NCBI GenBank assembly: GCA_023251415.1
Contig: JAHEYX010000128.1
Span: 2,775 to 8,210 of the forward strand
DNA from: Chitinophagales bacterium
Lineage (GTDB): Bacteria > Bacteroidota > Bacteroidia > Chitinophagales > CAIODY01
Direction of reading: 5' to 3'
DNA length: 5,436 nucleotides
The notes under the pieces are model-generated. The model saw nothing but the letters and a program-made list of their open reading frames with translations. It made no database searches and was not told where the DNA came from. Positions within the stretch are counted from its first letter, which is position 1. The number at the start of each line of letters is the position of its first letter. Position numbers and translations under genes: made by a program. Below, one piece after another: positions 1 to 5,436 of this stretch.

Positions 1-1
1 A

Positions 2-562
2 TTCACCACTCAGGCTGTATGCACCGGTTCACGTACTTATCAATACCATAAGTTAGAACAACTTAAAGCACAACATTTACCTGAAGCTGAATATCAAAAG
101 TTAGCGGATCAAATTATGGCTAAAGAATGCTTGTGTGAAGGCTTGGGTGCTGCAGCATTACTTTCCAACGAATTACCTTTGTCGCATGGGTTAAACGCGG
201 TTGCCATTTGTCCCGGACCGAATTTAGCTTACTTCTCAGGTGTGTATTCACTACAACAACTAATTGATCATATTTATGGTAAAATAAATATCCTCAATAA
301 TCGCTATCGACCACACGTGTTCATTAAAGAGCTTCAATTGTACATCGATTACTATAAAACAAAAGTTGTTTGCCAAGCGGCTAACACTAAACAACTCAAA
401 TACATCGAAACGTTTAAAAACAACCTGTTGCAAGGCATTAATTATTACAATGACTTATTGGTTGATATGAAAAAAGAAAGCATGGAGTGCTTATTACAAA
501 TGAAAGTTGAACTGGAGGATGCGGCAGCCTTCTTACAATCAAAATCATTAATATCTGCCTAA
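2..562 (+). CDS. Unrecognised cysteine-rich protein, C-terminal part (5' end outside window)
   Basis: The frame is open from the left edge to TAA at 560-562 and gives 186 residues, so the start lies upstream. The ATG at 116 is an internal methionine (visible residue 39): the 38 codons before it are continuous, stop-free and protein-like. I do not recognise the family. Visible cysteines are C7, C43, C45, C70, C124 and C163. C43 and C45 form a C-L-C motif followed by EGLGAAAL, and C70 lies in CPGPNLAYFSG; together with C7 these could bind a metal or Fe-S cluster, which is inference only. Residues about 83-180 look mostly helical and rich in Tyr, Lys and Leu (LQQLIDHIYGK, FIKELQLYIDYYK, then an amphipathic tail). 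There is no membrane segment or signal in the visible part, so a cytoplasmic soluble protein is likely. The next gene starts 79 bases downstream behind its own candidate promoter, so it is probably a separate transcription unit. The coding call is firm; the function is unknown. Confidence 0.85.
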   Translation, partial: FTTQAVCTGSRTYQYHKLEQLKAQHLPEAEYQKLADQIMAKECLCEGLGAAALLSNELPLSHGLNAVAICPGPNLAYFSGVYSLQQLIDHIYGKINILNNRYRPHVFIKELQLYIDYYKTKVVCQAANTKQLKYIETFKNNLLQGINYYNDLLVDMKKESMECLLQMKVELEDAAAFLQSKSLISA

Positions 563-629
563 ATAGCCTTTATCGTGTAGTTTGAACCTTGTTGTAACAT
601 TTGTTCCAAAAGATAGCTGAACCTAGATT

Positions 630-637
630 TATCTTTG
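630..637 (+). promoter_or_regulatory. Candidate Bacteroidota -7 promoter element upstream of the small membrane protein gene
   Basis: TATCTTTG matches the Bacteroidota -7 consensus TAnnTTTG at every fixed position. No good -33 TTG lies at the usual 17-23 base spacing; the nearest, 601-603, is 26 bases away. Only four bases separate the box from the ATG at 642, so transcription would begin at or very near the start codon. Confidence 0.4.
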
Positions 638-641
638 CTCA

Positions 642-860
642 ATGAGACACATTTTGATTAAAAACGGAGTTTGGATAGTAGGTGCACTAATTGGTGGAAT
701 AGCCGGTTTTGCTTATTATTATTATGTGGGTTGCCCTTCAGGTACATGCCCCATTACTGCAAATCCTTATACAAGTATAGCAATCGGCGCTTGGATTGGC
801 GGTCTTGGCTTTAGTATAATACCTCTACATACCACAAAAAAATCTACTAAAAGTATTTAA
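642..860 (+). CDS. Small two-helix inner-membrane protein, DUF6132-like
   Basis: The product has 72 residues. Two hydrophobic segments, about residues 9-29 and 43-61, are rich in Gly and small residues (GALIGGIAG, GAWIGGLGF). They are joined by a short loop with C31 and C36 in the motif GCPSGTCPITANP. The tail (residues 63-72) is Lys/Ser/Thr-rich, and the single Arg and Lys residues near the N-terminus suggest both ends face the cytoplasm, with the Cys loop on or near the periplasmic side. From memory, size and loop motif match DUF6132, a small Bacteroidota family of unknown function. The position just before a rhodanese-thioredoxin gene and a TSUP permease suggests a role in sulfur or thiol traffic, with the Cys pair as possible reactive site; this is inference. 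The ATG at 642 is the only methionine in the product; an in-frame TTG at 654 is the main alternative. The membrane-protein call is firm, the family name fairly likely, the function unknown. Confidence 0.85.
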   Translation: MRHILIKNGVWIVGALIGGIAGFAYYYYVGCPSGTCPITANPYTSIAIGAWIGGLGFSIIPLHTTKKSTKSI

Positions 861-901
861 TCGATCAGCAGTAAATTTTCTGATTTATTAAAAACAAGCC
901 T

Positions 902-909
902 TAACTTTA
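902..909 (+). promoter_or_regulatory. Weak candidate -7 element before the rhodanese-thioredoxin gene
   Basis: TAACTTTA matches TAnnTTTG except at the last base. It lies 19 bases before the ATG at 929, the same distance as the better TAACTTTG box before the adenine deaminase gene. Upstream, only a poor TCTG at 879-882 sits where the -33 TTG is expected. It could be an internal promoter in the 68-base gap after the small membrane protein gene, or chance in AT-rich DNA. Confidence 0.25.
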
Positions 910-928
910 TCCAATTAATAGTAATAAA

Positions 929-1651
929 ATGATAAAACACACCCTCCTTTTCGTATTCATTCTCGGAATTTTCTTTGCCTGCCAAAATAGCGGTTCCGCC
1001 AATGGTGGAGAAACAAAAACGCTCGAAGTTGCTGCTTATAAAAAACTGTTGGAAAGCACAACAGCAGCAACATTAGTGGATGTACGCACACCCGAAGAAT
1101 ACAATAGCGGACATCTCAAAAATGCAATAAATATCGATTACAATGGTTCATCCTTTGCAACAGAAATAGCTAAACTTGATAAAAATACACCAGTGTTTAT
1201 CTACTGCCTTTCCGGTGGTAGAAGTGGTAATGCATTAAGTCAAATGAGCAGTGCCGGATTTAAAACAGTATATAACATGGAAGGTGGAATTTTAAAATGG
1301 CGTGCTGCCGGTTTCGAAATCGTTAGCGGTGATACACCAAGTCCGGCAACCGGAATGTCGATGGATGAATTTACAAAAATCACCAGTGCTGCCAATTATG
1401 TATTAGTTGATTTCAATGCTACTTGGTGTAAGCCATGCAAACAATTAGCACCAATCTTAGAGAAAATTGCCGATGAACGTAAAGACAAATTAACGTTGGT
1501 AAAAATCGATGTTGATGAAAACCGCTCTTTATCAGACTTAAAGAAAATTGATGCCATCCCTTATATTGAACTTTATAAAGATGGAAAATTAGTATGGTCC
1601 CATCAAGGTTTTATTACTGAAGAAGACCTATTGAAAGAAACTAAACTCTAG
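929..1651 (+). CDS. Rhodanese-thioredoxin fusion, probable envelope lipoprotein
   Basis: The product has 240 residues. Residues 1-18 are a hydrophobic export signal ending in FFAC, a relaxed Bacteroidota-type lipobox with C18 as the likely lipidated residue. The residues after it (QNSGSANGG) are neutral and Ser/Gly-rich. A rhodanese domain spans about 31-133, with LVDVRTPEEYNSGH (residues 49-62) and the active-site loop CLSGGRSG, in which C93 would carry a persulfide. A thioredoxin domain spans about 143-240, with WCKPC (C167 and C170) and the cis-proline loop IPY (P211). The likely role is periplasmic: taking up or passing on sulfane sulfur at C93 and reducing disulfides or persulfides through C167/C170. 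Whether one domain serves the other is inference. All expected catalytic residues are present in both domains. The K in CKPC replaces the usual G of thioredoxin, which may shift redox potential or partner choice. The stop lies 4 bases before the TSUP gene, so the two are almost certainly co-transcribed. The ATG at 929 is chosen because it starts the signal peptide. Confidence 0.92.
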   Translation: MIKHTLLFVFILGIFFACQNSGSANGGETKTLEVAAYKKLLESTTAATLVDVRTPEEYNSGHLKNAINIDYNGSSFATEIAKLDKNTPVFIYCLSGGRSGNALSQMSSAGFKTVYNMEGGILKWRAAGFEIVSGDTPSPATGMSMDEFTKITSAANYVLVDFNATWCKPCKQLAPILEKIADERKDKLTLVKIDVDENRSLSDLKKIDAIPYIELYKDGKLVWSHQGFITEEDLLKETKL

Positions 1652-1655
1652 GATA

Positions 1656-2024
1656 ATGAGCGTATCAACATTTATCATTCTAACCTTAATAGGAATTTTT
1701 GCAGGAATTTTAAGTGGTATGATTGGTTTAGGAGGAGGTGTAGTCATGATTCCTGCAATGCTGTTTTTATTAGCAATGGATCAAAAAACTGCTCAAGGAA
1801 CCAGCGTAGCGGTAATGTTGCCACCCATAGGATTGTTAGCTGCTTATAATTATTATAAAGCCGGTTATGTTAATATGCCTTATGCCTTAATTATTGCTGT
1901 TACATTTATGCTAGGCGGTTACTTGGGGTCTAAACTAGCCTTGCAATTACCGGAAAATATAATCCGTAAAGTTTTTGCCTTTATTTTAGTTGTTGTGGCG
2001 GGTAAACTCTTTTTCACCAAATAA
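1656..2024 (+). CDS. Half-size TauE/SafE (TSUP) family permease
   Basis: The product has 122 residues, about half of a usual TSUP protein (roughly 250). It carries one copy of the repeat: GILSGMIGLGGGVVMIP at about residues 17-33, typical of the first half of PF01925, then QGTSVAVMLPP (47-57) and YYKAGYVNMPYA (66-77). Hydrophobic segments are near 5-38 (broken by the Gly-rich loop), 50-64, 75-95 and 103-119. The family exports or imports sulfite, sulfoacetate, thiosulfate or related anions across the inner membrane; substrate here is not readable from the sequence. A single-repeat protein would have to pair with itself or another half-permease. The frame ends cleanly at TAA 2022-2024 and the following 64 bases hold no second half, so this looks like a genuine short form rather than a frameshift. 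The ATG lies 4 bases after the upstream stop, indicating translational coupling. The neighbouring rhodanese-thioredoxin protein supports a sulfur substrate. Confidence 0.9.
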   Translation: MSVSTFIILTLIGIFAGILSGMIGLGGGVVMIPAMLFLLAMDQKTAQGTSVAVMLPPIGLLAAYNYYKAGYVNMPYALIIAVTFMLGGYLGSKLALQLPENIIRKVFAFILVVVAGKLFFTK

Positions 2025-2061
2025 GTATTTGTTTTATTCCGTAAAATTAACCGACTACCTG

Positions 2062-2069
2062 TAACTTTG
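2062..2069 (+). promoter_or_regulatory. Candidate -7 promoter element for adenine deaminase
   Basis: TAACTTTG matches the Bacteroidota -7 consensus TAnnTTTG at every fixed position. It lies in the 64-base gap after the TSUP gene and 19 bases before the ATG at 2089, giving a predicted leader of roughly 12-14 bases. No clear -33 TTG is present at 17-23 bases; TTTG at 2028-2031 is 30 bases away. It suggests that the deaminase gene has its own promoter. Confidence 0.4.
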
Positions 2070-2088
2070 AATTTCAATTCAAAATTTC

Positions 2089-3726
2089 ATGGCCAATTCA
2101 TTTTCAATAAAAGGTAATTATATTGACTTATTTCAAGCCAACATTTTTAGTGCAGAAATTAAAGTAGTTGATGGAAAAATCAGCTCCATTACTCCTTTAG
2201 ATAGTGTAAATGAAAACCAGCCATACTTGTTGCCGGGTTTTGTTGATGCGCATGTACATATCGAAAGTAGCATGTTGTTACCAAGCGAATTTGCTCGCTT
2301 AGCCGTTCCACATGGCACTATCGGTACCGTAAGTGATCCACATGAAATTGGTAATGTGCTTGGTGTTGAGGGTGTGATTTATATGCTCGAAAATGCACAA
2401 CAAACTCCTTTCTATTGTTGTTTTGGCGCTCCCAGTTGTGTGCCGGCAACTGTTTTTGAAACTGCCGGTGCCGATATTAATGAACATGCAGTTGAATTAC
2501 TGCTAAAACGTACCGACATTTATTACCTCACCGAAATGATGAATTTTCCGGGCGTGTTAAATGCGGATAAGCAAGTTTTGGCTAAAATAGCAGCCGCAAA
2601 AAAATACAATAAGCCGGTTGATGGACATGCACCCGGACTTAAAGGAGCCTTGGCCCAAAAGTACATACAAGCCGGCATCAGTACCGATCACGAATGTTTT
2701 ACCCTTGACGAAGCCTTAGACAAGCTTTCTTATGGAATGAAAATACTTATTCGTGAAGGAAGCGCCGCTAAAAACTTCAATGCCTTAGTAGATTTATTGG
2801 ATACACACCCCAATGAGGTTATGTTCTGCAGCGATGACAAGCATCCTGATTCATTAGTTGAAGGTCATATTAATTTATTAGTGAAACGTGCCTTAGCTGC
2901 CGGAAAACCGTTGTTTCCTGTTTTAAAAGCTGCATGCATCAATCCGGTATTGCATTATAACTTACCTATAGGTTTATTACGGGTTGGTGATTCGGCCGAT
3001 TTTATTGTAGTAGATAACCTTACCGCATTCAATGTAATGCAAACCATTATACATGGCGAATGTGTAGCCGAAAATAATAAGTCCTATTTGCCCAGCATCA
3101 AAACCGCTCCTGTCAATCATTTCAACACCACACCACTGAAATTAGATCAGCTTAGTGTCAAAGCAAGCGGAACGAATTTAACAGTAATCGAAGCTTTAAA
3201 TGGACAACTCATTACCAATCGTCTAAGCATTCCGGCTGTTATCAAAGACAATTGCATTCAAACTTCTACCACAACTGATGTGTTGAAATTGGTTTGTTAC
3301 AATCGATACCATCCTGCTGAACCTGCAATTGCATTTATTAAAAACTTTGGTTTGAAACGTGGTGCAATCGCCGGTACAGTTGCTCACGATAGTCACAATA
3401 TTATTGCCGTTGGTACCTCCGATGAAGCTTTGTTGCAAGTAATTAATGAGTTAGTACAACTTAAAGGCGGAATAGCTGTTGCCGATGAACAAAAAGTTTA
3501 CTCATTAGCTTTACCGGTAGCCGGTTTGATGTCGAATGAAGATGGTTACGAAGTGGCCAAAGCCTATGCAGCGCTCGATACTAAAGCTAAAGAACTGGGC
3601 AGTACACTCGATGCTCCTTTTATGACTTTATCATTCATGGCATTGTTAGTTATTCCTGAATTAAAACTCAGCGATAAGGGCTTGTTCGACGGATCCAGCT
3701 TTCAATTTACAGCACTATGTTCTTAG
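2089..3726 (+). CDS. ade: Adenine deaminase
   Basis: The product has 545 residues and converts adenine to hypoxanthine and ammonia in cytoplasmic purine salvage. It belongs to the amidohydrolase superfamily as the bacterial Ade/AdeC type, unrelated to eukaryotic-type adenosine deaminases. Metal-site motifs are in order: PGFVDAHVHIESS at 49-61 (H55, H57), TVSDPHEIGNV at 80-90, LTEMMNFPG at 147-155 with E149 as the likely metal-bridging Glu, DGHAPGL at 178-184 (H180), TDHE at 199-202 (H201), and FCSDDKHP at 247-254 with the catalytic Asp in SDD. The C-terminal domain holds the family marks AGTVAHDSHN (428-437), MSNEDG (481-486) and a final LDAPFMTLSFMALLVIPELKL block (507-527). The N-terminus is shorter than in the roughly 580-residue E. 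coli and Bacillus proteins, but the barrel is complete. No export signal is seen. No purine gene is adjacent, so the neighbours do not explain its regulation. The ATG at 2089 opens directly into the N-terminal beta region, and no competing start is apparent. Confidence 0.96.
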   Translation: MANSFSIKGNYIDLFQANIFSAEIKVVDGKISSITPLDSVNENQPYLLPGFVDAHVHIESSMLLPSEFARLAVPHGTIGTVSDPHEIGNVLGVEGVIYMLENAQQTPFYCCFGAPSCVPATVFETAGADINEHAVELLLKRTDIYYLTEMMNFPGVLNADKQVLAKIAAAKKYNKPVDGHAPGLKGALAQKYIQAGISTDHECFTLDEALDKLSYGMKILIREGSAAKNFNALVDLLDTHPNEVMFCSDDKHPDSLVEGHINLLVKRALAAGKPLFPVLKAACINPVLHYNLPIGLLRVGDSADFIVVDNLTAFNVMQTIIHGECVAENNKSYLPSIKTAPVNHFNTTPLKLDQLSVKASGTNLTVIEALNGQLITNRLSIPAVIKDNCIQTSTTTDVLKLVCYNRYHPAEPAIAFIKNFGLKRGAIAGTVAHDSHNIIAVGTSDEALLQVINELVQLKGGIAVADEQKVYSLALPVAGLMSNEDGYEVAKAYAALDTKAKELGSTLDAPFMTLSFMALLVIPELKLSDKGLFDGSSFQFTALCS

Positions 3727-3772
3727 CAGTTTATTTGCTTCCTTTACCCTAATAACTCGATTGACTAAACTT

Positions 3773-5436
3773 ATGAAAAACATTTCCATCGCGCTTTTAC
3801 TTGTTTCCATCACAAGCTTTTGCAGTGCTCAACCGCTAGCTACTCCGGCAGATATTCGTATGCAAAATTTAAGTAAACTCCAAACAACAGCTGCAACTTC
3901 TATTTTTCAGAATTTACCGATACGTTCTATCGGGCCTAGTGTAATGAGTGGTCGAGTAACCGACATTGCAGTCAACCCCGATGATCCAACAGAATTTTAT
4001 GTTGCCTACGCCAGTGGTGGTTTATGGAAAACAATCAATAATGGTCAATCTTTTTTCCCATTGTTCGACCATGCCGAAAGTATTACTATTGGTGCAATTG
4101 CGGTTGATTGGAAAAATGGAGAAACCATTTGGATAGGCACCGGCGAAAATAATAGTAGTCGCAGCTCCTATGCCGGAACAGGTTTATATAAAAGTACCGA
4201 TAAAGGGAAAACTTGGAATTGGATGGGACTTCCGGAATCACATCATATCGGAAAAATATTACTCGACCCAAATCAACCCAATACCGTTTTAGTTGCAGTA
4301 ATGGGACATTTGTACACTGCTAATAACGAGCGTGGCATTTATAAAAGTACTGATGCCGGTAAATCCTGGAAACAAGTGCTTTTTGTGGATGGCACTACCG
4401 GGGCAATCGAATTGCAACGATTAAATTCGAATAGCTCTGTTATTTATGCCGCCCTATGGCATCGCGAACGTAAACCCTGGGACTTTATTGAATCAGGCGC
4501 TAGTTCCGGAATATATAAAAGTGAAGATAATGGGGATACTTGGCAATTGATTACTACACCAAACTCCGGATTCCCTACCGGAAAATTGGTTGGTCGAATT
4601 GGGTTAGCCATGAGTCAACAAAATTCAACTAAAATTTATGCAATCGTTGATAATCGAGAAAACCAATCTTACGCCAAGGATTACGACACGATGACTGTAA
4701 CTTCTCGCAAACTTCGAAACATGAGCGAGGAACAGTTTTTAGCAACGGATTCTAATCGTATTAAAAGTTTTCTGACTAAAAATTATTTCCCTGCACAGCT
4801 GAATTACACCACTATTGCAGCTAAAATTAAAACTGCACAATTAAAGCCGGTCGATTTAGCAAACTATGTTAGTGATGCCAACACCGATTTGTTTGACACA
4901 CCGATTAAAGGAGCTGAAATTTATGTTAGTACTGATGCCGGTAAAAGTTGGCAGAAAGTGAATGATGGCTACTTAGACGGTTTATACAATTCCTATGGTT
5001 ATTATTTTGGCAAAATTTATTGTTCCCCAACAAATGACCTAGATGTATATGTATTGGGAGTTCCCTTATTAAAATCATCCGACGGTGGAATTCACTTCAA
5101 AAGTGCCGAGCGCGAAAATGTACACGGCGATCATCATGTGCTTTGGATTGACCCTAAAAAACCGGCTCATATTATCAATGGATCCGATGGTGGTATTAAT
5201 ATCACTTACGATAATGGAGCAACATGGTATAAAGCCAATACTCCGGCTGTTGGTCAGTTTTACGCAGTTGCCGTTGATGATGCTAAACCGTATAATGTAT
5301 ACGGCGGTTTGCAAGATAACGGGGTTTGGACAGGCCCTTCCACAACTGTTGAATCCAATGATTGGCGAAGCGAAGGCCATTATTCCTATAAACGGCTTTT
5401 TGGTGGTGATGGTATGCAGGTTCAAGTAGATACTCG
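3773..5436 (+). CDS. Secreted Asp-box (BNR/VPS10-like) beta-propeller protein, N-terminal part
   Basis: The frame is open from ATG 3773 to the right edge: 554 complete codons plus two bases, with the C-terminus beyond the window. Residues 1-19 form a Sec signal peptide (MKNISIALLL core, predicted cut CSA|Q). C17 is not in a good lipobox, so a soluble periplasmic or secreted protein is more likely than a lipoprotein. Seven Asp-box-like turns (consensus S/T-x-D-x-G-x-T/S-W) lie at about 86-94, 140-148, 191-199, 249-257, 385-393, 434-442 and 477-485; the first and sixth are degenerate. Family-typical blocks are RSIGPSVMSGRVTDIAVNPDDP (51-72), WIGTGENNSSR (120-130), HGDHHVLWIDP (451-461), INGSDGGI (468-475) and GGLQDNG (511-517). 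Between boxes four and five, about 295-380, a helical-looking stretch without Asp boxes interrupts the propeller. Such proteins are often named glycosyl hydrolase or sortilin/VPS10-like; no catalytic residues are identifiable, and substrate is unknown. It starts 46 bases after the deaminase stop, with no strong promoter or terminator between. Confidence 0.93.
   Translation, partial: MKNISIALLLVSITSFCSAQPLATPADIRMQNLSKLQTTAATSIFQNLPIRSIGPSVMSGRVTDIAVNPDDPTEFYVAYASGGLWKTINNGQSFFPLFDHAESITIGAIAVDWKNGETIWIGTGENNSSRSSYAGTGLYKSTDKGKTWNWMGLPESHHIGKILLDPNQPNTVLVAVMGHLYTANNERGIYKSTDAGKSWKQVLFVDGTTGAIELQRLNSNSSVIYAALWHRERKPWDFIESGASSGIYKSEDNGDTWQLITTPNSGFPTGKLVGRIGLAMSQQNSTKIYAIVDNRENQSYAKDYDTMTVTSRKLRNMSEEQFLATDSNRIKSFLTKNYFPAQLNYTTIAAKIKTAQLKPVDLANYVSDANTDLFDTPIKGAEIYVSTDAGKSWQKVNDGYLDGLYNSYGYYFGKIYCSPTNDLDVYVLGVPLLKSSDGGIHFKSAERENVHGDHHVLWIDPKKPAHIINGSDGGINITYDNGATWYKANTPAVGQFYAVAVDDAKPYNVYGGLQDNGVWTGPSTTVESNDWRSEGHYSYKRLFGGDGMQVQVDT
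4346..4363 (+). repeat. 18-base exact direct repeat in Asp-box coding sequence, copy 1
   Basis: The 18 bases AGTACTGATGCCGGTAAA recur exactly at 4928-4945, 582 bases downstream and in the same reading frame. They encode STDAGK of the third Asp box. This reflects the internal repeats of the beta-propeller, not a mobile or regulatory element. Confidence 0.8.
4928..4945 (+). repeat. 18-base exact direct repeat in Asp-box coding sequence, copy 2
   Basis: This is the second copy of the 18-base repeat at 4346-4363. It encodes STDAGK of the fifth Asp box, so the two boxes are identical at DNA level while the flanking codons differ. Confidence 0.8.

Noticed and set aside
116..562. Stand-alone 148-residue gene beginning at ATG 116
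   Set aside because: The same frame is open and protein-like to the left edge, including a cysteine that fits the later cysteine patch, so the ATG is internal.
583..624. TGAACCT direct repeat (583-589 and 618-624) as a possible operator
   Set aside because: Two 7-base copies 35 bases apart with no symmetry are not enough to support a binding site.
864..884. Possible terminator hairpin after the small membrane protein gene
   Set aside because: The stem is only five base pairs (ATCAG/CTGAT) with an 11-base loop and no proper T-run; too weak to call.
2020..2038. AATAA/TTATT inverted repeat after the TSUP gene
   Set aside because: It has only A-T pairs and no GC-rich stem, so it is expected by chance in AT-rich DNA.
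2133..2487. Two overlapping open frames of about 60 residues on the - strand
   Set aside because: They are antisense to the best-conserved metal-site region of adenine deaminase.
3730..3737. TTTATTTG as a -7 element for the Asp-box protein gene
   Set aside because: It lacks the conserved A of the TA pair and lies 35 bases before the ATG with no -33 match; read-through from adenine deaminase is equally possible.
5075..5425. Open frame of 116 residues on the - strand
   Set aside because: It is antisense to the Asp-box protein gene and has no recognisable domain.
5085..5429. Open frame of 114 residues on the + strand
   Set aside because: It lies wholly inside the Asp-box protein gene in another frame; the gene frame there encodes clear family motifs such as HGDHHVLWIDP and GGLQDNG.
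3773..5436. Glycoside hydrolase or sialidase function for the Asp-box protein
   Set aside because: Asp boxes are structural turns shared by many propellers; no catalytic Asp/Glu pair or sialidase Arg triad can be identified in the visible part.

Overview
The window reads as a low-GC Bacteroidota chromosome segment, probably Chitinophagales or Sphingobacteriales-like. The evidence is the gene families present (a DUF6132-type small membrane protein, a rhodanese-thioredoxin lipoprotein and a secreted Asp-box/VPS10-like protein). In addition, no clear Shine-Dalgarno sequences precede the starts, and close matches to the Bacteroidota -7 promoter element TAnnTTTG lie upstream of three genes. All genes are on the + strand and packed tightly, and no stretch over 100 bases lacks a gene. 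I see no tRNA, rRNA, CRISPR array, insertion sequence or convincing terminator.

Layout: (1) 2-562, the C-terminal 186 residues of an unrecognised protein with a cysteine-rich patch and a helical tail. (2) 642-2024, a three-gene group: a 72-residue two-helix membrane protein (DUF6132-like), a lipoprotein-like rhodanese-thioredoxin fusion, and a half-size TauE/SafE (TSUP) permease starting 4 nt after the fusion's stop. (3) 2089-3726, a complete adenine deaminase. (4) 3773 to the window end, the first 554 residues of a secreted protein with seven Asp-box repeats.

Functional reading: the three-gene group most plausibly handles reduced sulfur at the cell envelope. A rhodanese domain could carry a persulfide, the thioredoxin domain could reduce it or exchange disulfides, and the TSUP half-permease and the small Cys-containing membrane protein could move a sulfur species or sulfur-containing anion across the inner membrane. 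This is inferred from families and gene order, not demonstrated. Adenine deaminase (purine salvage) and the Asp-box protein look like independent neighbours.

I do not see an obviously new biological system. The points most worth a second look are the sulfur cassette with its two-domain redox lipoprotein, the GC-x-SG motif in the small membrane protein, the unrecognised cysteine-rich protein at the left edge, and a -7 element so close to the ATG at 642 that the transcript may be leaderless.
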